64,000 nucleotides of DNA from NCBI GenBank assembly GCA_018399745.1, contig JAGYNZ010000004.1:1-64000 (forward strand), given 5' to 3'. Origin of the DNA: Deltaproteobacteria bacterium (GTDB lineage: Bacteria > Desulfobacterota > Dissulfuribacteria > Dissulfuribacterales > UBA3076). The notes beneath the pieces were generated by a model, which had not been told where the DNA came from, did not search any database, and worked only from the letters and a program-made list of their open reading frames with translations. This document shows positions 7,913 to 16,579 of the stretch, one piece after another (the first letter of the stretch is position 1; every line of letters starts with the position of its first letter). The position numbers and the translations under genes are program-made.

Positions 7913-8637
7913 CCATCCTGTTTTCAGGTGGGAGTGATTCCCTTGCACTGTATGCACTGGCAGCAGCCGGAGCCCATCCGGAGATTCCGCGGCCCAGAGG
8001 GATTCATCTTCTTAATATGTTGAACGGTATGGGACGATTTTCTTCCTTTCCCAAGGGTCGATTCCGGGTAAGCGAGAGGATTCTCATGGCTCAATTGCCT
8101 GACTCAGAGCAGGTTCCACAATCAATTTATGTAGAGCTGGATATGGGCCGCCTGTTTCAGGGCCTGTGGCTCGACCGGTATGAAGAACTGATGCCCCGCT
8201 ATGGAGGCAAGAATCTGGTGTGTGTAGCATGTAAACTGGCCATGCATATAAGGGCCTTGATCTACTGCATTGAAATGCTTGTCCCCCAGCTGCTTGCGGG
8301 ATATGCCAGGAAACAGAGCTATTACCCGGAACAGACCACGGCCTTTATGGACAGGATATCACGGTTGTCAGACGAATTCGGGATAAAGACCGTGTTTCCG
8401 GTATATGATGATTTTGACGACGAGGCAGTTACCCGTCACCTCCTTGAAGACTTCGGTCTTCCTTCTACCGGGGGAGGAGAGCGGAAATGTCTGTTCTGTC
8501 AGACCCTGACTACTGCCACGGAAAAGGAGATAGGTCTGTATCTGGATGACATGATTCCCAGACTGAGACGTTATATGGACCACAAGCTGGCCGGAAGGGT
8601 GAAAGACGCAGCTTTGTGCTTTCCTCCAGGGCGATAG
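7894..8637 (+). CDS. PP-loop (N-type ATP pyrophosphatase) protein with two CxxC pairs
   Basis: The 247-residue cytoplasmic protein has the PP-loop signature S11-GGSDS-16, which adenylates a substrate before thiolation, amidation or ring formation. Two cysteine pairs, C110-x2-C113 and C199-x2-C202, could bind zinc or an iron-sulfur cluster as in QueC- or TtcA-type relatives. A G-Y-A-R-K-Q-S-Y-Y-P-E-Q stretch (136-147) is a second likely substrate-binding segment. It does not match a named subfamily that I can assign with confidence. GGAGG inside the end of the RibD-C gene drives its start. Coupling to a RibD-C reductase points to modification of a small heterocyclic substrate. Confidence 0.82.
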   Translation: MEKQELAILFSGGSDSLALYALAAAGAHPEIPRPRGIHLLNMLNGMGRFSSFPKGRFRVSERILMAQLPDSEQVPQSIYVELDMGRLFQGLWLDRYEELMPRYGGKNLVCVACKLAMHIRALIYCIEMLVPQLLAGYARKQSYYPEQTTAFMDRISRLSDEFGIKTVFPVYDDFDDEAVTRHLLEDFGLPSTGGGERKCLFCQTLTTATEKEIGLYLDDMIPRLRRYMDHKLAGRVKDAALCFPPGR

Positions 8638-8683
8638 GATAGTCTGCCCCCCTGTTTTTTCCACTGTTCAAAATTCATACGGT

Positions 8684-8697
8684 ATATTTTAAAATAT
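8684..8697. promoter_or_regulatory. Palindromic AT-rich site upstream of the TonB receptor
   Basis: ATATTTTAAAATAT is a perfect 14-base palindrome, flanked by near-symmetric GGT/TCC edges, about 105 bases before the TonB-receptor start. It could be an operator for a dimeric regulator. No family consensus is recognised, and AT-rich palindromes also arise by chance. Confidence 0.3.
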
Positions 8698-8801
8698 CCT
8701 CCATACTGTCGATAACCTAATTCAATGCAGGTAATTTTCTTTCTGAATTACAAAAAAATGATTTCGTTTCATTAATCAGCATATGGATATTGGAGACAGA
8801 T

Positions 8802-10703
8802 GTGAAAAAGTGCATTTACATCCTGGGCATGGTCAGTCTTTTTGCCTGTGCTGCCTGTTTTAACTTGTGGGCACAGGAGTCTGTTCAGATAACAAAAGAA
8901 GAACTCCTCTTTATGGAGATACCCATGGTGGTGAGCTCTTCCAAACGGGAGCAACCTCTTACGGAAGCGGCCTCTTCCATAAAAGTAGTTACCTCTGATG
9001 ATATAAGGAATTCAGGGGCCACGAACCTGGCTGACGTTTTACGATCAGTAGCAGGTTTAGACATAAGGGAAGCCCATGCAGGGCAGCATGTCATAGGGAT
9101 TCGTGGTCTTTGCGACACCTCTCACGTTTTGGTCACCTTAGACGGCAACAGCGTATTTATGTACCATGCCAATCATATCTTCCTCGACTGGGCCCCGGTT
9201 GATCTGGAGGAAATTGACCGGGTTGAAATTATCAAGGGCCCTGGTGCCATATTTTATGGCGGTTCTGCCTTCAGCGGCGTAATCAATATTATTACCAAAA
9301 CCCCAGGGCAGCTTAAGGGGACACGAATAAACCTGGCAGGTGGCAATCGGGAAACTGTGCGCAGCAATATTATCCACGCCGGGGCCTATAAAAATGCAGA
9401 ATACAGTTTATCAGCCGGATACCGGCAGGCCGAGGAATGGGAAAAGCCCGATATTCCTCAAGAGCGCGACAATTTTTATGTCAGGCATTTCAGCGGCAAG
9501 ACGGTTTATCATTTTGACGACCTCTCATCTATCTCCCTGTCTGGTCGTTATTCCAATGCGGATAATGTTATAAGTCGAGTATGTCAGCCGGATACTACAT
9601 TTATTGCTCTGCGCTATGAACGCCCTGATTTCATGGCGCGCCTTTTCTATAATAATCATGAAAAAACCTTCTGGAATGATACCTACAGTGTTGAGGATTC
9701 AAACTATGAATTTGAACTCCTTCGCACATTCAGATGGGGCAGGAATATTACAACCTTTGGGGGGTATGCGAAAAGGACCTCCTGGAAGGTAGAGGCGCGC
9801 AAAGATGTATCAGTGGAAATAAGGGCCGGGGACAACGAAGATCATGAAGTCAAGGACTATGCATTGAACCTTGAAAATGAATACCATGTAAACGACAAAC
9901 TTATACTCACCATGGGTGCCAGAGGCGCCTACTACAGTTATCTGGACTACCTGGGCCTGGGCAGGGGGAGTGTTATTTATAAGCCTTCAGAGGATCATTC
10001 CATACGTTTTACTGTAGCTAGCGGTTATTATATACCTTCGCTTTTTCAACATACAAACGAAGGCAATGCATATCCCTTCGCCCTTGGTAGTTCTTCCCTA
10101 AAGGAAGAAAAAATCATCTCTTATGAATTAAGCTGCTATAGTAAATTAAATAAAAGGGTTAAATTGAATGCCTCTATTTTTTACAACGATTATAGAGACC
10201 TAATCGATAATACACAGAGCGGTCCCATGCGTAACGTAGCTGATGCCAGTCAATATGGAGGAGAGATAGAATTTAATTTTATTATTAATGACTGGTTATC
10301 AGGATTTGCCAACTATGCATATCAGACTATTGATCGTGATGATTTTGGTAGACTGGAAGTAGATCCTGAACATAAAATCAACAGCGGATTAACGGCAAAA
10401 TATGGCAAATGGTCTGCAAATGTAATCTTTCACTATGTTAGCAGGTATTACGAAATATATCTTACTTCAAACCCTGTATTCGGCCGTGTCCAGCCTGCCC
10501 CGGTAAAAGTAGATGCCTATGCTACGGTGAATGCACGTATTGCATATAATTTCAGTGATAATCTTGAGATAGCAATAGCCGCTTCTAACCTGTTTAAAGA
10601 CCGGCATTACGAGTCAAATCCTCCTGATTCAAATCCCGATAACTGGCATGCGGGAGATCGCGTAGGTCGCAGGATTATAGCAAGTATGAATTTTAAATTT
10701 TAA
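8802..10703 (+). CDS. TonB-dependent outer-membrane receptor
   Basis: The 633-residue receptor has a signal peptide (about 1-24, ending near LWAQE), an N-terminal plug domain (residues about 45-165, with VTLDGNSVFMYH and the box DRVEIIKGPGAIFYGGSA-F-S-G-V-I-N-I-I-T) and a C-terminal beta-barrel ending in the aromatic signature N-F-K-F. I prefer the GTG at 8802 because GGAG lies six bases upstream; an in-frame TTG at 8790 has no good site. These receptors import siderophores, cobalamin, haem or other metal chelates using TonB energy. The short-looped barrel resembles colicin I/CirA-type receptors, but the ligand is not identifiable. A periplasmic binding protein and a sensor kinase follow in the same unit. 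Confidence 0.92.
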   Translation: MKKCIYILGMVSLFACAACFNLWAQESVQITKEELLFMEIPMVVSSSKREQPLTEAASSIKVVTSDDIRNSGATNLADVLRSVAGLDIREAHAGQHVIGIRGLCDTSHVLVTLDGNSVFMYHANHIFLDWAPVDLEEIDRVEIIKGPGAIFYGGSAFSGVINIITKTPGQLKGTRINLAGGNRETVRSNIIHAGAYKNAEYSLSAGYRQAEEWEKPDIPQERDNFYVRHFSGKTVYHFDDLSSISLSGRYSNADNVISRVCQPDTTFIALRYERPDFMARLFYNNHEKTFWNDTYSVEDSNYEFELLRTFRWGRNITTFGGYAKRTSWKVEARKDVSVEIRAGDNEDHEVKDYALNLENEYHVNDKLILTMGARGAYYSYLDYLGLGRGSVIYKPSEDHSIRFTVASGYYIPSLFQHTNEGNAYPFALGSSSLKEEKIISYELSCYSKLNKRVKLNASIFYNDYRDLIDNTQSGPMRNVADASQYGGEIEFNFIINDWLSGFANYAYQTIDRDDFGRLEVDPEHKINSGLTAKYGKWSANVIFHYVSRYYEIYLTSNPVFGRVQPAPVKVDAYATVNARIAYNFSDNLEIAIAASNLFKDRHYESNPPDSNPDNWHAGDRVGRRIIASMNFKF

Positions 10704-10726
10704 ATGAGTCGATATTCTATCTCGAT

Positions 10727-11647
10727 ATGAGAATTATCTTAGGTATTATTTTATTTCTCTTTGTGAACAGCAGTAGTATCTGTTCAGCTGAAACTATAGA
10801 TATTGTTGCCATAAAGAGCCAGGATACCATTCCCTACAATACCACTTTGTGCGAGTTTAAAGACTATTTAAATAGACAGCACATGGAAGTGCGGATAACG
10901 GAAATTGCCCTTCAAAGTGAAACCCAAGATGAATTGTTTAATATAAGAAAAGTAATTGAGTCGATAAGACCAAATCTGATTTTGGCCCTAGGGACTCCGG
11001 CGGCCAGGCTTGCTCAGGAGTCAGCTGAAAATATTTTAGTGCTTAGTACCATGGTACTGGACCCAAAGTCCAGCAAGATTGAACCGCCGAGCATATCCAT
11101 AGATATTCCCGTTCAGACAAAACTGAGACAACTTAAAAGTATCCTGCCCGATGTAAAGAAAATAGGACTGTTCTATTCACCGAGTACGGGCAATGTATTT
11201 GAAGAGGCATCTCGAATAAGTGGCCGTTTGGGTCTTGAAATTGTTGCCCGGCAAATCAATTCGGCAAGGGAATTACACAATGCATTTAATAGACTGTGTC
11301 AAAGAATAGATTGTTTTTTAATAATACCTGATTCTACGATATATTCCGCAAAGTCTGTTGAATATTTATTAATTGAGGCATTCAGAAAAAAAATTCCGGT
11401 TATAGGACTTTCTGCATCCTACACCAGGGCCGGTGCGCTCATTTCTTTTGAATGTAATTACGAAAATCTGGGAAAACAGGCGGCTGAGACGGCTTTGAAT
11501 ATGCTCAATGGTGGAGATCCGGCGATGATAGGTTATTCCGGACCAAAGGAGATATGTTTTTCATTGAACTTACTGGCTGCAAGGAGATTGAATGTCAAAA
11601 TTTCAACAGAGATCATAAAAGAGGCAAGAGAGGTTTTTGGAGAGTGA
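10727..11647 (+). CDS. ABC_sub_bind-type periplasmic binding protein
   Basis: The 306-residue protein has a signal peptide (residues 1-21, cleavage near CSA-ETI) and the fold of the ABC_sub_bind/DUF534 family. It shows two Rossmann-like lobes with I-R-P-N-L-I-L-A-L-G-T-P-A (near 84-96), K-K-I-G-L-F-Y-S-P-S-T-G (near 145-156) and the late Y-x-x-x-G-A-L-I-S-F segment. No permease or ATPase gene is next to it. Instead its stop overlaps the GTG of a hybrid histidine kinase (GTGA, 11644-11647), so it more likely presents a ligand to the kinase sensor than feeds a transporter. Confidence 0.85.
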   Translation: MRIILGIILFLFVNSSSICSAETIDIVAIKSQDTIPYNTTLCEFKDYLNRQHMEVRITEIALQSETQDELFNIRKVIESIRPNLILALGTPAARLAQESAENILVLSTMVLDPKSSKIEPPSISIDIPVQTKLRQLKSILPDVKKIGLFYSPSTGNVFEEASRISGRLGLEIVARQINSARELHNAFNRLCQRIDCFLIIPDSTIYSAKSVEYLLIEAFRKKIPVIGLSASYTRAGALISFECNYENLGKQAAETALNMLNGGDPAMIGYSGPKEICFSLNLLAARRLNVKISTEIIKEAREVFGE

Positions 11648-14280
11648 GAATTAAAATATCCGTAAAAATCATTATTTTATTCATTATTCTGCTTATTGCC
11701 TTGGGAGCGCTGCTTAGTAGCTATTTTTTAAAGATCCAGAAAGGCATACTGCATTCAGAATTTGATATTCGGGCAAACGCATTGATTGGCAGTCTTTCAG
11801 CCAGTAGTGAATACCCGGTTTTGGTCGGAGACAAAAAATCACTTGCAAAAATGGGGCGAGGTATCTTGGAGCAGCAAGATGTGTTGTTCTGTGAGATTAA
11901 AGATAACAAAGGCGGTATACTGTTTCAGGGAGGCAAAAAAGGCGAAGAATACACAAAGGAATATACATCTCCTATTATAACTCAGGAGTTCAAGGAGTCT
12001 ACAAACGAGGCCCTCATTTTAGGTTTTGAGGAAAAGGAAACGAAAAATATCGGGCAAATAAGTCTGGTCTTTTCTCAGGCCAGCCTGAAAGAAAAGCTGA
12101 ATGCAACAAAAAAGACCGTAGGGGCATTTATACTGATCAGCATTTTTTTGGCCGCTGGATTTATTTCCCTGCTGATCAGGCTCATTTTGAGTAGGCCAAT
12201 TGAACATTTGGTCAAGGGGACGGAAATGGTTTCCCGAGGCGATCTCAGTCATAAAGTGCGATTGAAAAGTACAGATGAAATAGGTTTACTCGCCAGGTCT
12301 TTCAATAAAATGACCGAAGATTTGGAGAAAACGACTGTTTCAAGGGATTACCTGAATAATATAATTGGCAGTATGACCGATAGTCTAATTGTGGCCTCTT
12401 TGGACGGCAAAATAAATAGAGTCAATCAGGCGGTCCTGGATTTATTGAGATACGATGAGAAAGAATTAATAGGTCAAGATCTGGCCAAGTTGTTTGTGAA
12501 AGAAGAAAGAGACCAGATTACGGAAGATGTCAAAGGGCTTAATCCAAAGTTTAACCTGAAAACAGGTGAAAGACACTTTAGAACACGTGATGGCGAAGAG
12601 ATTTCCGTATTGTTGGGCTGGTCCATGATGAAAGATGCGGTTGGTAAGACAACTAATCTGATCTGTGTTGCCAAGGATATCACGGAACTCGTAGAGGCGG
12701 AGAAGGCCTTACGGCAGAGTGAGGAGCGGTTGCGCCTGGCCGGAAAGGCCGCGTACGATTTAATCTATGAATGGGATGTGGAAAAAAATGACCTCAACTG
12801 GTTTGGGGATATTGACAGGACCCTTGGATATAAATCTGGCGAGATAACAAAGACGATCGAAGGATGGCTGCAGCTGATTCATCCTGATGACAGATCCTTT
12901 CTTAAAGATGTTATAGAAATTCATAAGACTTCATCGAAGCCGATTACTTATGAATACCGGATCAGGCAGAAGGACGGCTCATTCAGATATTGGCGAGACA
13001 GTGCAGTGCCGCAATTAGATGATAAAGAACGTCCCTATGTGTGGATTGGTGTATGTACTGATATCACTGAGCGCAAGCAGGCCGATGAGCAAAAAACGTC
13101 TCTTGAGAAACAGCTGCAACAGGCACAGAAAATGGAGGCTATCGGGACTCTGGCCGGGGGCATTGCGCATGACTTTAACAATATTCTAGCTGCCATAATA
13201 GGATATACCGAGCTTGCCATCCATTGTGTCCCAAAGGAATCGTCGGTCCGCAAAAACTTGCGCGAGGTCATGGTAGCGGGAATTCGGGCAAAGGACTTAG
13301 TAAAACAGATTTTAACCTTCAGCCGTCAGACTGAGCATGAACTCAAGCCAATTCAGGTCAAACCTATTGTGAAAGAGACCCTTAAGCTGCTCAGGGCGTC
13401 CCTACCCACAACAATTTGCTTTAAAGAAAATATACAGAGTGATTCTGTCGTGATGGCTGATCCCACGCATATTCATCAGATTCTAATGAATCTGTGCACC
13501 AACGCAGGTCATGCCATGCAGGAAAAGGGCGGCACCCTTGAAGTTAGCCTGAAAGACATTGAGCTTGATGCCCGGAGTGTGGAATTGCTGCCCGGCAGAT
13601 ACCTGAGACTGACTGTGAGCGATACGGGTATCGGTATGGATGCCTTGATGATAAAGCGTATTTTTGATCCTTATTTCACCACGAAAGAAAAGGGCAAAGG
13701 CACTGGTATGGGGCTTGCGGTGGTCCATGGCATCTTAAAAAGTTATGGGGGTAAAATAGACGTCTATAGTGAACCGGGTAAAGGTTCAACTTTTCATGTC
13801 TATCTCCCTGCGGAAAAAATGGATGCAGACGCGGAGGAAGGCATTGAAGTGAGCTTTCCTACTGGAACAGAGTGCATCCTTTTTGTAGATGATGAACAAT
13901 CTATGGCCAACCTGGGAAAAGAATTATTAGAGAGCCTCGGTTACAGTGTCGTGACCCGAACAAGCAGCCTGGAGGCCCTGGAGGCGTTTCGGGTACAACC
14001 TGACAACTTTGATCTGGTGATTACGGATATGACGATGCCCAATATGACAGGAGAAAAAATGGCTGCAGAAATCATGAAGATCCGTCCGGATATGCCGATT
14101 ATTCTGTGTACGGGATTCAGCCCTGTGATCACGGAAGAGAAGGCCAGGGCCATGGGCATTCAAGCCTTTATTATGAAGCCTATCCTGAAAAACGAGATAG
14201 CCGTCAAGATAAGAGAGGTACTTGATGGAGGTAATATGCAGGCTGATAGTACGCATTCGGTAAAAGAAGAACAGGTTTAA
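11644..14280 (+). CDS. Hybrid sensor histidine kinase (HAMP-PAS-PAS-HisKA-HATPase-receiver)
   Basis: The 878-residue membrane kinase has an N-terminal transmembrane helix (about 5-25), a periplasmic sensor region (about 26-165), a second helix (about 168-190), HAMP (about 190-240), two PAS domains (about 250-365 and 375-485, the second with a PAC tail), HisKA with the phospho-acceptor histidine in GTLAGGIAHDFNNILAAI, an HATPase with DTGIGM and GTGMGLAVV boxes, and a C-terminal receiver with the phospho-aspartate in DLVITDMTMPNMTG. GTG at 11644 is chosen because it overlaps the stop of the binding-protein gene and keeps the membrane anchor at the N-terminus. The periplasmic region probably reads the neighbouring binding protein. 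No DNA-binding output partner is adjacent. Confidence 0.92.
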   Translation: MRIKISVKIIILFIILLIALGALLSSYFLKIQKGILHSEFDIRANALIGSLSASSEYPVLVGDKKSLAKMGRGILEQQDVLFCEIKDNKGGILFQGGKKGEEYTKEYTSPIITQEFKESTNEALILGFEEKETKNIGQISLVFSQASLKEKLNATKKTVGAFILISIFLAAGFISLLIRLILSRPIEHLVKGTEMVSRGDLSHKVRLKSTDEIGLLARSFNKMTEDLEKTTVSRDYLNNIIGSMTDSLIVASLDGKINRVNQAVLDLLRYDEKELIGQDLAKLFVKEERDQITEDVKGLNPKFNLKTGERHFRTRDGEEISVLLGWSMMKDAVGKTTNLICVAKDITELVEAEKALRQSEERLRLAGKAAYDLIYEWDVEKNDLNWFGDIDRTLGYKSGEITKTIEGWLQLIHPDDRSFLKDVIEIHKTSSKPITYEYRIRQKDGSFRYWRDSAVPQLDDKERPYVWIGVCTDITERKQADEQKTSLEKQLQQAQKMEAIGTLAGGIAHDFNNILAAIIGYTELAIHCVPKESSVRKNLREVMVAGIRAKDLVKQILTFSRQTEHELKPIQVKPIVKETLKLLRASLPTTICFKENIQSDSVVMADPTHIHQILMNLCTNAGHAMQEKGGTLEVSLKDIELDARSVELLPGRYLRLTVSDTGIGMDALMIKRIFDPYFTTKEKGKGTGMGLAVVHGILKSYGGKIDVYSEPGKGSTFHVYLPAEKMDADAEEGIEVSFPTGTECILFVDDEQSMANLGKELLESLGYSVVTRTSSLEALEAFRVQPDNFDLVITDMTMPNMTGEKMAAEIMKIRPDMPIILCTGFSPVITEEKARAMGIQAFIMKPILKNEIAVKIREVLDGGNMQADSTHSVKEEQV

Positions 14281-14359
14281 TCAGATTTAAAAATTCAAAT
14301 CTTTATGATAAAACGCACGTCATTTTTTACACCGGGTTTCTAGACTGAAGATTTATCTG

Positions 14360-14388
14360 TTGACATTTCCCTCGCTAAGTTAGATAAA
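14360..14388 (+). promoter_or_regulatory. Sigma70-type promoter upstream of the nine-haem cytochrome
   Basis: TTGACA (14360-14365), a 17-base spacer and GATAAA (14383-14388) form a good housekeeping promoter. Transcription would start near 14395, leaving a leader of about 240 bases before the cytochrome gene. The leader contains a small hairpin (CGAATAA-TTT-TTATTCG) and a short open frame. The gap 14281-14637 has no other gene. Confidence 0.55.
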
Positions 14389-14423
14389 AAAGGTATAGCC
14401 TAACAGGTTAGGTGAGCTGTAAA

Positions 14424-14555
14424 ATGCCCTGTTGCCATCAGCCAGCGAATAATTTTTATTCGGGGCCAAAGGCAGTTCTGGTGCATTCGCCTGTGCCTTT
14501 CGGTTATGAGCGGCTTTTTTTTGAAGAGAGGCTTAATAAGGTTAAGGGACCTTAA
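14424..14555 (+). CDS. Possible 43-residue small protein or leader peptide
   Basis: The frame starts at ATG 14424, eight or so bases after AGGTGAG, and encodes 43 residues beginning MPCCHQPANNFYSG and ending in E-R-L-N-K-V-K-G-P. It lies in the leader between the predicted promoter and the nine-haem cytochrome. No homology is recognised. It may be a real small gene, a regulatory leader peptide, or chance. Confidence 0.22.
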   Translation: MPCCHQPANNFYSGPKAVLVHSPVPFGYERLFFEERLNKVKGP

Positions 14556-14637
14556 GGAAGTTGACTTTGCAAGCAGTGTGGTTAGTTTTTACCCAGCATT
14601 AATTAACTCTCAGAAAAATTAGGAGGAGGGGCCGAAG

Positions 14638-16425
14638 ATGAAAGAATTTTTTTTGTTGGCGGGGGTTGTTGGACTTTATGTATTTACGGCCTTTACACTG
14701 GTTAATGCCGGTGAAATGGGCGACGGTGAAGCACTTTATATGAAAAACTGCAAAATGTGTCACAAGTTGAAGACGGATGGGATGGCTTCTTCCCTCGAGA
14801 CCATGGCCAGGAAATATCAGAACAATAGCTCAGGCATTGTAGACTTTCTGAATAATCCTACGGGGAAAGGGGCCAGAATGATGAAAAAATTCATTACCGG
14901 TCTGTCCCCACAGGAAAAAGAGGCTATTGCCTCCTGGATGACAGCTCAAGGACAAGGACAGGGACAAGATCAGGCCAAGACAAAAGAAAATACTGCCCCT
15001 GCTCCTGTCAGTGGAGATACCGAGGCATGCCTGGGGTGTCATGAATCCGTTACCCCTGGTATTGTGGAAGACTGGCGCACTAGCAGGCACGCCCATACAA
15101 GTCCTGAAATGGCCCTTAAAAAGCCGGCTGTAGAGAGAAGGATTTCATTCGAGAGCATTGACAGGGGACTTAAATCTTCCGCAGTAGGCTGCTACGAATG
15201 CCACAGCCTGAATCCCAAGCTTCATTCAGACAACTTTGAGCATAACGGGTACCAGATTAATGTAGTGGTTAGTCCCAATGACTGTAAGACCTGTCATCCG
15301 GTTGAAAACAGGCAATACGCTCAAAACATAATGTCGCACGCCTATGGAAATCTTAACAATAACCCTGTTTATCGTGATCTGGTAGACTCGGTGAACGGCA
15401 TTCAGTCTTTTAAGGATATGAAGACAGCCCTGACAGCCCCGGACGCGGAAACTGATGCTGATTCCTGCTTTTACTGCCATGGGACCTTAGTTAAGGTCAA
15501 GGGTATGCAGACCAGAGATACAGTAATGGGTGGTATGGGATTTCCTGTCCTTTCAGGCTGGCCCAATTCGGGTGTGGGAAGACTCAATCCTGATGGTACC
15601 ATGGGATCATGTACTTCCTGTCATACCAGACATGCATTTTCTATTGAGATGGCCAGAAAACCTGCTACCTGCTCTGAATGCCACAAGGGACCTGATGTCC
15701 CGGCATACAAGGTTTATGAGGTCAGTAAGCACGGAAATATTTACTCCTCGCTGAATAAAAAATGGGATTTCAACTCAGTTCCCTGGACAGTGGGAAGAGA
15801 TTTCACGGCCCCGACCTGTGCCACCTGTCATGCCAGTTTAATCGTCACTGGTGAGGGTGAAATAGTCGCAGAAAGGAGCCACCAGATGAGTGATCGAAGC
15901 GCATGGAGACTTTTTGGAATTTATGCCCATGCCCATCCAAAGTCCCCGGATACAACAATTATCAGAAACAATGCCGGTTTGCCTTTGCCGACTGAACTCA
16001 CAGGAGAGCCGGCAACAGACTATCTTATTGATGCCAGTGAGCAGGAAAAGAGGCGCGGGAATATGCAGAGGATATGCCTCACATGCCATAGCGATGGATG
16101 GGTAAAGGGGCAATACGCCAGATATGAGAATACCATCAATACTACCAATCAGTCTACTCTGACTGCTACCAAGATTCTTCTTACTGCCTGGGATAAAGGG
16201 GCAGCCAAAGGTCTGGCACAGAATGACAGCATTTTCAATGAGGCGATAGAAAAGAAGTGGGCAGAACATTGGCTCTTTTTTGCCAATTCTACCCGTTTTG
16301 CCTCTGCGATGGCAGGGGCCGACTACGGTGTCTTCGCTAATGGTCGATGGTATTCGTCAAAAAATATTCAGGAGATGCTTGACTGGCTGGAATTTAAGCT
16401 CGAGAGTAAAAGCCAAGAAAATTAA
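14638..16425 (+). CDS. Nine-haem c-type cytochrome: cytochrome c domain fused to an HAO-like octahaem domain
   Basis: The 595-residue exported protein has a signal peptide (1-24, ending near VNAG), a small class I cytochrome c domain (about 25-105; C38-x2-C41-H42 with distal methionines near M80-82), a G-Q-rich linker (about 108-125), and a domain with eight further CxxCH sites, including CLGCH, CYECH, CKTCH, CFYCH, CTSCH, CSECH, CATCH and CLTCH. The haem spacing and the CTSCHTRHAFS segment are those of the HAO superfamily. The N-terminal domain probably acts as an internal electron shuttle. GAGGAGG precedes the start. A c554-like cytochrome gene follows 154 bases later, which mirrors HAO-c554 pairing. 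Hydroxylamine, hydrazine or nitrite turnover is possible; sulfur compounds cannot be excluded. Confidence 0.85.
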   Translation: MKEFFLLAGVVGLYVFTAFTLVNAGEMGDGEALYMKNCKMCHKLKTDGMASSLETMARKYQNNSSGIVDFLNNPTGKGARMMKKFITGLSPQEKEAIASWMTAQGQGQGQDQAKTKENTAPAPVSGDTEACLGCHESVTPGIVEDWRTSRHAHTSPEMALKKPAVERRISFESIDRGLKSSAVGCYECHSLNPKLHSDNFEHNGYQINVVVSPNDCKTCHPVENRQYAQNIMSHAYGNLNNNPVYRDLVDSVNGIQSFKDMKTALTAPDAETDADSCFYCHGTLVKVKGMQTRDTVMGGMGFPVLSGWPNSGVGRLNPDGTMGSCTSCHTRHAFSIEMARKPATCSECHKGPDVPAYKVYEVSKHGNIYSSLNKKWDFNSVPWTVGRDFTAPTCATCHASLIVTGEGEIVAERSHQMSDRSAWRLFGIYAHAHPKSPDTTIIRNNAGLPLPTELTGEPATDYLIDASEQEKRRGNMQRICLTCHSDGWVKGQYARYENTINTTNQSTLTATKILLTAWDKGAAKGLAQNDSIFNEAIEKKWAEHWLFFANSTRFASAMAGADYGVFANGRWYSSKNIQEMLDWLEFKLESKSQEN

Positions 16426-16579
16426 GGTAATGGCCTGTAAGGGCCCTGTGGCTGTTATGAGAGAATTTGTGTAAAGAGCACATACCATTTTCAGGTAATC
16501 GAGAGAGACAAATTACCTGTAGAGGTTGTCTTTGCCAGATATTACATCAGCTTGTTAAGAAAAATAGACGGAGGATTTT

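Noticed and set aside
14390-14530. Possible riboswitch (cyclic dinucleotide or Moco type) upstream of the nine-haem cytochrome
   Set aside because: Only small stems were found; the conserved cores of these classes, such as ACGCAAAGCC, are absent.
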